A DNA stretch of 10,000 bases from Baffinella frigidus (lineage: Eukaryota > Cryptophyceae > Cryptomonadales > Baffinellaceae). The stretch is from the NCBI GenBank assembly GCA_026770585.1, contig MU646327.1, forward strand, positions 55,316 to 65,315. Reading direction: 5' to 3'. Below are positions 1 to 8,925 of the stretch, one piece after another. The position numbers and the translations under genes were made by a program. Each line of letters starts with the position of its first letter. Position 1 is the first letter of the stretch. Under the pieces are notes generated by a model, which saw nothing but the letters and a program-made list of their open reading frames with translations, made no database searches and was not told the origin of the DNA.

Positions 1-26
1 GCTGGACGCGACCGCGGCGCTGATAC
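1..26 (-). CDS. Partial second copy of the E14 start, running off the window
   Basis: CTGCATCAG| then VSAPRSRPA in the same frame as E14 (VSAPQSKGS). The intron sequence upstream on the sense strand (TCGAAGCCGAAAC) is also shared with the 186 copy. This is a tandem duplication whose extent cannot be seen. Confidence 0.4.
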
Positions 27-67
27 CTGATGCAGGGTTTCGGCTTCGAAACACGAAACACGAAACC

Positions 68-140
68 TGTACAAGTTGGAATTTGTGTGGTCAGTTTCGC
101 GGGTTTGGCCACGGCCCCTCAGGGGAGGCACACCACAACT
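68..140 (-). repeat. Inverted duplicate of 736-812
   Basis: The minus strand of 68-140 matches the plus strand of 736-812 at roughly 80 to 85 percent by eye, through AGTTGTGGTGTGCCTCCCCT and CAACTTGTACAGG. The duplicate therefore carries the 3' half of candidate exon E14 in opposite orientation beside the hairpin element. Confidence 0.75.
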
Positions 141-186
141 CCGCGGCAAGCCTTCCAGCCGAGCCCTTGGACTGCGGTGCCGATAC
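91..186 (-). CDS. Candidate terminal exon E14 with stop codon
   Basis: The acceptor is AACATCAG, then 31 codons in phase 0 and a TGA at 91-93 (residues 365-395). SAGRLAAELWCASPE resembles KAGKLAAVLESPRE of the E13 copy at 530-595, so this may be a further E13-like duplicate rather than a distinct exon. A second block with the same acceptor and start (VSAP) begins at 26 and leaves the window, so the true 3' end may lie further left. Confidence 0.42.
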   Translation of the reverse strand, partial: VSAPQSKGSAGRLAAELWCASPEGPWPNPRN

Positions 187-2014
187 CTGATGTTGTGTTT
201 CGGCTTCGATCCTTTAGGTCCTTTAGGTCCTTTAGGTTTTAATTTCGCCCAACATATGCCAACGACACGCCCTTCCGTAGAAAGGACTGCAGAGAAAGCA
301 TTCGAAACACGAAACACGAAACCTTAAACACGAAACACGAGACTCTGAACCCTGGCAAGCTCGCCAGGGTCGGCCCCGATGCGTATACGGAGGAGTCAAG
401 CATTGAGTAACGCATTCAGTACTGCAAGCATTAAGTACATCATGCGCATCAAGTAAAGCATTCAAGCATTAAGTAAAGCATTCAGTAACGTATCGAATCA
501 CGGATTGGGATCATCAGGAACATCAGTACCTCTCTCGGCGATTCGAGCACCGCGGCAAGCTTTCCAGCCTTCCGCTTGCGTTCCAGTCGCGAGTTTTATC
601 CGGGGAAACCTATTTTTCTTTAGTTTGATGGCTACGAAAATTACTACACAACTGCTTTAATATTACTAATAAGAACGAACCGTGTAGTAATTTTCGTGGA
701 CCTCAAACTAAAGAAAAATAGGTTTCCCCGGATAAAGTTGTGGTGTGCCTCCCCTGGGGGGTCGTGCCCAAACCCGCAAAACTGACCACACAATTACCAA
801 CTTGTACAGGATTCAAATTGGGGGCCCGAAAACGCGTTTTCGAGTTGTACCTCGCACGGTGACCCGAGCAAGGCGAGCTTGCTCGCCCTCCGCTCGCCTT
901 CCAGTTGCGAGTTGTGCTGTGACTCCTCCCGACGAGCCTGCTTCGCTTTGCTTACCTGGTTTCGGGGTTTGGGGTTCGGGGTTTGGGTTTTTGGTTTTGG
1001 GATTGGTTTTTTGGTTTTTGGTTTTTGGTTTTTGGTTTAGGGTTTAGGGGTTGGTATTGAGCGTGTAGGACCTTCTCAACGAGTCATGCTGCGAGGCGCG
1101 TCTCAAGGTGACAGCCTATTCTCAAGTTAACAAGCTTGGTTCGCGGTACAAACCCGTCAGTGTTGGTGCGGAAACGAACCCGGGAGAATCAAATCGGAGA
1201 TCCTACATAGACCGCTACCGTTTCGAAGAGCCGTTTTGGGTCTGGGGTCTGGGGGTTAGGGTCTGGGGTCTGGGTGTTGGGGGTGTAGGGTGTTGAGTGA
1301 CTGTTGGTGTATAGGGGGTGTAGGGTGTTGAGTGACTGTTGGGGTGTAGGGTGTTGGGTGACTGTTGGGGTGTAGGGTGTTGGGTGACTGTTGGGGTGTA
1401 GGGTGTAGAGTGACCTCCTCAACAAGGCGTGCTGCAAGCCGCTTCCCGAGCATGCTCAGGCCCTGCCCCCCGTCTTCGAAGTTGACAGACTATTCTCAAG
1501 TTGACAAGCTTGGTTCGCGGTACAAACCCGTAATTTTGGAGTCAAAAATTACCCGGGCCCACCAGATTGGTGATCGCAAATAGGCTGCGACCGTTTCGAC
1601 GAGCCGTTTTGGGTCTGGGGTCTGGGGATTGGGGTCTAGGGTTTGGGGTGTGGGGTTTGGGGTGCAGGGTTTGAGGTGTAGGGTGTAGGGTGTAGGGTGT
1701 AGGGTGTAGGGTGTAGGGTGTAGGGTGCAGGGTGTAGGGTGAAAAGGGTAGGGTTTAGAGTGCAGGACCTCCTCAACAAGCCGGGCTGCAAGCCGCTTCT
1801 CGAGCATGCTCAGGCCCTGTCCCCCGTCTTTGCCGGTCTTGATGAAGAGCGATACAAGTTCCTGTGGGGGGTAGGGATTCGGGTTTAGGGCGGCGGAGAT
1901 CCCGGTACAGGGTGGAGGGTTCAGGGTTCAGGGTTCAGGGTTCAGGGTTCAGGGTTCAGGGTTCAGGGTTCAGGGTTGAGTGAGGGTTGGGATTTCAGGC
2001 GTAGAGTTGAAGGT

Positions 2015-2060
<46 letters not shown>

Positions 2061-5000
2061 GATTGCGAGTTCAGGGCTGAAGGTTCAGGGTTTAGGGTTT
2101 AGGGTTTAGGGTTTAGGGTTTAGGGTTTAGGGTTTAGGGTTTAGGGTTTAGAGTTTAGTGTTTAGTGTTTAGTGTTTAGTCTTTAGTGCGTAGGGTTTAG
2201 GGTTTAGTGTTTAGGGTTCCGGGTTCAGTCAGGGTGTGGGTTGGGGTTTAGGGTTTAGGGTTTCAGGTTTAGGGTTAGGCAGGACCGCGCCGTAGTCGAA
2301 GAGCGCCCCCGCCCGCGCGATGTTCATCACCCGCTGCACCACGCTGATCGCCCCGACGCTCACCTGGTTGATTTTGTTTAAATTTGTTTTGTATTTGTTT
2401 CTATTTTTGTTTGTTTTTGTTTGCATTTTTTTGTATTTGGTTTGGTTTGGGGTGTGGTGTTTGGGGTGTGGGTTGTGGTTTGTGGGTTGTGGTGTTCGAG
2501 GTGTGGTGTTTGGTGTCTGGTGTTGGGTGTTTGGTGTTTGGTGTTTGGTGTTTGGTGTTTGGTGTTTGGGGTCTGTGGTTTGTGGTTTGTGGTTTGTGGT
2601 TTAGGGTTTGTGGTTTGTGGTTTGTGGTTCATGGTTTGTGGTTTGTGGTTTGTGGTTTGTGGTTTGTGGTTCATGGTTTGTGGTTTGTGGTTCAGGGTTC
2701 AGGATTGAGGGTTACCAGCAGGCTGATATACTCCTCCTTTTCTGAGAAAAAGAGGAGGGCCTTGCACGCTTGGATCTGCGCCGAGACACACCCGGACCCT
2801 GCAGGGGAGGATTTCTCGTTCAGGGTTCAGGGTTTAGGATTCAGGGCTTAGGGTTGTTAAAAATGACCAATGCGTCAGTTAAAAACGACCAATGCGTTAG
2901 GGTTAAAAATGACCAATGCGTTAGGGTTTAGGGTTATTAAAAATGACCAATGAGTCTTGCAACGCATGTTTCACGCTTTGGAGCGCCTTGCAGGCTTGGA
3001 TCTGCGCCGAGACACACCCGGACCCTGCAGGGCAGGGTTTCTCGTTCAGGGTTTAGGGTTAAGGATTCAGGGCTTAGGGTTATTAAAAATGACCAATGGG
3101 TCTTACAACGCATGTTTCACGCTTTGGAGCGCCTTGCAGGCTTGGATCTGCGCCGAGACACACCCGGACCCTGCAGGGGAGGATTTCTCGTTCAGGGTTC
3201 AGGGTTCAGGGTTTAGGGTTATTAAAAATGACCAATGGGTCTTACAACGCATGTTTCACGCTTTGGAGGGCCTTGCAGGCTTGGATCTGCGCTGAGACGC
3301 ACTCTGAACTTGCAGGGAAGGGTCCGTTCAGGGTTCAGGATTTTCTCGTTCAGGGTTTAGGGTTTAGGATTCAGGGCTTAGGGCTGTGTGAAGTAGCCAT
3401 TGCGGCACGCAACGCACCCTACACGCTGAGAAGAAGAGAAGAGTCTTGTAGGCGGTATCGTGGTTGTACACACGCTACCTAAACCCGAAACGCTAAATCC
3501 CCAGTCCAGTCAATCAGAGAGGGAGGAAGAACATGAAGTACTGAGGAATTTGCGCATGTTGGACAGGCCGGGAGAGAATCAACCCTGGACCCTGACCCCT
3601 GACCCCTGACCCCTTCACCCTCCACCCTCCATCCTCCACCCGCTGAGGAGGAGGTACCGAGGAGATCGAGCATGTTGGCGAGCCCAGGAAGGAGTCAGAC
3701 CTGAACCCTGAAGCCTAACCTCCCAACCCTAACCGTTCAGCCCTCAAACCTCGAGCCTGAACCCTGAACTCTGAGTCTCGGACGAGGTACCGAGGAGGTC
3801 GAGCATGTTGGCGAGGCCGGGCGGGAGTCTACCCTGCAACATGGACCCTCTGAGCAGAAGGTACTCTCAACCCTAACCACACGGTGGGCTTCGAAGCTTT
3901 CATTGGGCCTAGATTCCAGGGGGGTACGTGACCAAATTGCTCCAGAAAATCTCTCAAGTTAATTGCATCAAGCCAAGTTGACTTTTGATGAAAGGTTCGT
4001 AGCCCACCGTGTGGACTCTCAACCCTCAGAGGAGGAGGAGGTACCGAGGAGGTCGAGCATGTTGGCGAGGCCGTGCGCCGCTACGATCTGCACCCCAGGG
4101 GCACCACCCGACATTAGCACTAACGGACGAACAACGAAGCCACGCGAACAAGGAGTGCGCCGCTACAATCTGCACCCCCCGGGGCACCACCAGACGTTAG
4201 CACCAACGGAGGAAGAAAGAAGCCACGCGAAGAAGGAAGATACGTGTGAGGGCTGCCACTGTACCGAAACGGGTCTGCAACCCTGGGGCACCACCCGACG
4301 TTAGCACCAACGGACGAAGAACGAAGCCACGCGAAGAAGGAAGATACGTTTGGGGGCTGCCACTGTACCGAAGCGGGTCCGCAACCCTGGGGCACCACCC
4401 GCATATGCACCCCCGAGGCACCAGCAGACGTTGGCTACAAGGAAAGACGAAGCAAGAAGCGGAAAACTGTATTTTGCAAAGTCCGTCGAGGACGCCGTCT
4501 GAAGCCAAACGCGAACCACTGATTCGGTGGCAACCCGATTCGGTACAAAAATAACGCTAGGCTCGACGCCGTTCCTCCACACCCAGCACAAGGTGATCAT
4601 ACGGGCAACACACCTCATCAAAACCCTCTCAGAGGCCAGAAGCCACACAGTGGGCTTCTTCGCAGATAGAGCGTTTGCGGTAATTGTTGTCCATTTTGGA
4701 CGTACGGTTTCCCGGTTTTCCGGTTTTGAAAAGGGACTTATAGGACGTGACAAGGATTTTAAATGGTACCAAGAGGCGCAATTCTGGTACTATTTAAAAT
4801 CCTTGTCACGTCCTATAAGTCCCTTTCAAAACCGGAAAACCGTACGTCCAAAATGGACAACAATTACCGCAAACGCTCTATCGGCCGAAAATCTGGATTT
4901 TGTCAAGATCTCGGTCAACAACATGTCTCTATGCCGAGAAATTCTTAACCAGTTCCAGGAAAATCAATGGACTGATCTGTGCGAGAGGGGCGCTCACCCG

Positions 5001-8000
5001 GAGTGAGCGCGTAGTCAGGGTTCGAGGCAGCGAAGCGCCCGCGGCAACTTCCGCGATGCCCCCCGAGATCTACACCCCCCTCCTGGAAACCACGTATCTC
5101 CCTACGGTATTACCTACCGTAGGATCCCATGGTTTATTCACTAACGGGCTATCCACTTATGGGTCAGTCACTAACGGGTTATGCAAAACCCTCTTCGTAG
5201 TCCGCTGTGTGGTGTGTGGGGGGGCGTGTACCCGGATAGCACTTGCGGATAGGCCCCACTTGTACAGACTACGAAGGGCCCCCCCCCCCACCACCACTAC
5301 CGGTAGTGGTGGGGGGGGGGCGTGTACCCGGATAGCGTAGTCGGGATTCGAGGCGGCAAATCGCACGGTCGCGCACGCGGCCACCTCTGCAATACCCCCC
5401 GAGATCTGGACGCCTTCTTTGAGAGCGTGCGCGAGGGCGCCGAATAGCCCCGCGGAGACGAGCGGTTCGCATAGCTGGTTTGGGGTTAGGGTTTAGGTTG
5501 AGGGTTTAGGGCACACGTTGAGGGTCTGGGTTTAGGGTTTAGGGCACAAGTTTAGGGTTTGGGTTTGGGGTTTAAGGCACACGTTTGGGGTTTGAGTTTA
5601 GGGTTCAGGGCACACGGCCTGACTAGGCGTGAGAAACTTCCACGAGGGGGCGCGTGCCCACTCGAGAATGCTGGAGGATCTTATTTACATCTGGGGTTGT
5701 AAATATTTGTACCAGGATAGGGTGTTCCAACCTCGCGCCTGGCAAATAAATGGCTAGTGACGTGGCCAATCAACGAAAGTTACTACACAAATACCCACTT
5801 TTAAAAGCACATCGATTTTAAATAGCCCCCTCTAGCATTCTCGTGTGGATCCGCGGGCCCCGGAGAGGCCCGCAGAGACGGGGACGCGAGACATCCACCA
5901 GCCCTCAGAAGAGAACCAAATCGCGATTTGGAGACCTGTGGGCGATTGCCCACAGGGGTAAACCCTGGGGGTTTACCACCCAGGGGAAATCAACCTTCGA
6001 GATCGCTCGATTTGGTTCACTTCTGGTGGCTGGGGGATAGCTGCCCCTGGGGACGATTCGTATATGAGTTTCATGTACGAGTTTCGAATATATGGGGCAA
6101 GGGCGAGACGTCAGCGACGCCCATAACCTGTTGCCTCATGGATCCAAGTGTTTCGCAAAACGGCGAATCCTCTTTAACGGATTCAGAAATGAGAGGATGC
6201 TGAGATGAGGGACCAGGTTCGATCGGCAGGGTCCTTCCGGGGCAGCGGAAGCTTTCGGGTTTCGGATTTCGGGTTTAGGATTGAGGGTTGAGGGTTTAAG
6301 AATTAGGGTTTAGTGGTTGTACCTCTGGGGCAGCGGCAGCCATGCGCCCGGCGTTTTTGACAATCGTCGCTGCCAAAAGGGAGGGTCTTAGTTGCTACCC
6401 GGCGATGTATTAGTAACCATAACCCCACACACTAGTTGCCAACACGTTCTTAACCCACGTTCTGAATTCACCGCGCCCGGCGTTTTTGACAATCGTCGCT
6501 GCCAAAAGGGAGGGTATCAGTTGCCAACATATTCTCATTTTGGAACGTTTTTTCGCTCTGTCCCAAATGGCGCAAGAAACACTCCACCCGGAAACAGTGG
6601 TTGTGGTAGAGCGGGTGGAGTGTTTCTTGTGCCATATGGGAGGAAGGGTGTAGCAGCGAAAAGGCGAGGTGGCCGTGTTTGAGAGCACGATCGAGCGGCA
6701 CCCCAGCGCCCACGTAGTCTCACTATTCTTAACTTGCCAAGCTGGCTATCCACACGAGGCTACCCAGGCGAACAGAATAAAAGGGACTTCTTAAGTTTTA
6801 TAGGGAAATGATCACGTTACCGACCGCTCAGCGGTCGGTCGGTTATAAATCACTTGCGGATAGGCCCCACTTGTACAGCCCCCGGGGTTTATTCTGTTCG
6901 CCTGGTTAGCCTCGTGTGGATGTGTTACAAATCCGTCAACTTTCGATCAGAAAAGGGCCTGGTGCGGACCAGCATAGCGGCGTCTGCGGGCGGTGTGGCC
7001 GTGCTTGATGAGGTGTACGATCGAGCGGCACCTTATTCTTAGGTTGTCATGCTGTGTGTGTGCGGTACACACCTGTCAACTTTCGAGCAGAACCGGGCCT
7101 GGTCTCACCAAATTTGCGAGACCAAACATGGAATGGGACAGCGCCAGGGTTAGGGATGGACGAGCGAAGAGGCGGGTCCTCAGTTAACCAAGTCCGTAGG
7201 TAATGTGTTTGGGGTGTATGATTTAGGGGTGAAGGGGCAGACCAGCGTAGAGGCGGATCTGGGCGGTGTGGCCGTGTTTGAGAAGATGTATGATCGAGCG
7301 GCACCCGCGCCCGTCCAGCAGCGCGCCCACGTGGTCCACCTGCCGTCGAAAGCGAAATCAGTTTGTGAAATCAGGTCTAACGTGAATTGTTTTTGCTCTT
7401 GAAACCAGGTATGATGTGCATTGTTTTATAGAAAAGCGGTTTGATTTACCAATCCCCGTTTTGGGGCATGCTGAGAGCCTGCGGCTCTCACTCTGGCGTA
7501 GAACCAAACAACGACCCGACGCGTGCCCAGGTGCGGGTACAATTTCTGGCCCGACCCGGCAAGAAAAGTCGCGCCGCAGCCTACACGTCGGGAATGAATG
7601 CCGTTGGGCCATACCGAGATGTTGCAGAGGACGGCGCCGAGATGCTCCTGCACCTCACTCTCGACCACCTAACATGATTCCGTTGGGCTTGGAGCCATTT
7701 CCGAGCTTAACCTACTTTTAGCGGTTTGAAATCCCTGATTTTGTACGATAATCCATTAGATAGACGCCTCGCGAAATACAATGTAATCTGGACTGGGACT
7801 GTATCCGTGTGTGTGGTGGAGGGGACACACCGAGATGTTGCAGAGGACGGCGCCGAGGTACTCCTGCACCTCACGCTCGTCCGTCTTGCACCCATGTGAG
7901 CTATCTTACGGGTCGTCCGTCTTGCACCCATTTGAGCTATCTTACATTGGCCCTTTGCGCCTCGACGTAGCTATACAATAGTAGAAAACTAACCATACGA

Positions 8001-8867
8001 TAACACAAAAATGATGTACCGAGATGTTGCAGAGGACGGCGCCGAGGTGTTCCTGCACCTCACGCTCGTCCGTCTTGCACCCTTTTACCACCCGCTCGAG
8101 CAGCCCGCTCCGATCCACGATCGGACAGTCCTGTATGGGGACATATAAGCATCGGACTAGATATTGAAATACATGATGTCGATAGATGATATTGAAATAG
8201 ATGACAATCCTGCAGGGGCCGAGGTCAGTGCAGGCGCCGAGTTACAGTATCGAGGCAATGGATGTCTGGTTGGTTTGTTGAGGGTTTCGGGTTTCGGGTT
8301 CCGGGTTTCGTGTTTCATACTTCGTGTTTCGTATTTCGTGTTTCGTGTTTCATACTTCGTGTTTCGTGTTTGTGTTTCATGTTTCTTGTTTCAATCCTGC
8401 AGGGGCCGAGTTCAGTGCAGACACCTTACCGTGTCAAGGCGGGAACGTCTTAAGACGCACAGACTTTCGGATCACTCGTCAACATCCAGGACCACTGTGA
8501 TCTTACGGGCATCCAATAGATGTCTGGTTGGTTTGTTCAAGGTTCAGGATTCAGGATTCAGGGTTTGGTGTTTGGTGTTTGGTGTTTGGTGTTTGGTGTT
8601 TGGTGTTTGGTGTTTTGGTGTTTGGGGTTAGGGTTTTCGTGTTTCGGGTTTCGTGTTCTGCGTTTCTTGTTTCGTGTTTCGTGTTTCATACTTCGTACTT
8701 CGTACTTCGTGTTTCATATTTCGTGTTCCGTGTTTGTGGTTTCGGGTTCGGGGCCTCACGCCGATGAGGGCGCTGACGCCCGCGTCGAAGGCAGACAGGT
8801 TATGAACCGCCTTCGCAGCCGCGAGGCGCAGCGCCGGCGCCGCCCGTGACCTGTGTGGGCAGGGGTT

Positions 8868-8925
<58 letters not shown>

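Larger units (their letters stand above)
956..1768 (+). repeat. Telomere-like and TGTAGGG-type tracts in the E12-E13 intron
   Basis: G-rich on the plus strand: TTTTGG and TTTAGGG units at 960-1058; a ~35-bp higher-order repeat of GTGACTGTTGGGGTGTAGGGTGTTG at 1285-1400; and TGTAGGG heptamers at 1675-1740. The tracts are broken by the dispersed repeats and E12 copies listed separately. Confidence 0.8.
2805..3390 (+). repeat. Tandem E10-intron units with telomere-like spacers
   Basis: Units spaced 226, 146 and 139 bp (CTTGCANGCTTGGATCTGCG at 2761, 2987, 3133, 3272) each hold an E10 copy, a short TTTAGGG/TTCAGGG run and a GTTATTAAAAATGACCAATG segment. The TAAAAATGACCAATGCG piece is itself repeated three extra times at 2855-2925. 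Confidence 0.85.

Noticed and set aside
851-955. Alternative frame in E13 reading QLATGRRAEGEQARLARVTV
   Set aside because: Looks ARM-like, but entry from E12 would be out of phase and no better acceptor was found; kept only as a second reading.
1917-2279. A chromosome end (telomere)
   Set aside because: The tract is short, made of variant blocks, and flanked on both sides by exons of the same gene, so it is interstitial.
2384-2851. Long plus-strand open frame rich in VVCGLWF/VFGVWCL
   Set aside because: A pure translation of TTTGGTG/TTTGTGG heptamers; 7-bp periodicity gives long repetitive open frames in several phases.
2950-3482. Plus-strand frames over the 140-bp tandem units
   Set aside because: Shadows of the minus-strand E10 copies; the minus strand has splice borders and ARM residues, the plus strand has neither.
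3542-4440. CRISPR-like array from regularly spaced repeats
   Set aside because: Repeats are exon copies and intron ends with coding and splice structure, irregular spacing and related spacers; the context is eukaryotic.
4301-4753. 150-codon minus-strand open frame
   Set aside because: Made of the intron-end tandem repeats plus one hairpin arm; E8 and E9 join well without any exon here.
4527-5006. 159-codon plus-strand open frame
   Set aside because: It runs straight through both arms of the 218-bp hairpin, so most of its length is palindrome; no family resemblance was recognised.
8164-8849. Plus-strand frames with FRVSCF/FGVWCL repeats
   Set aside because: These also come from TTTCGTG and TTTGGTG heptamers, and they run antisense over exon E3.
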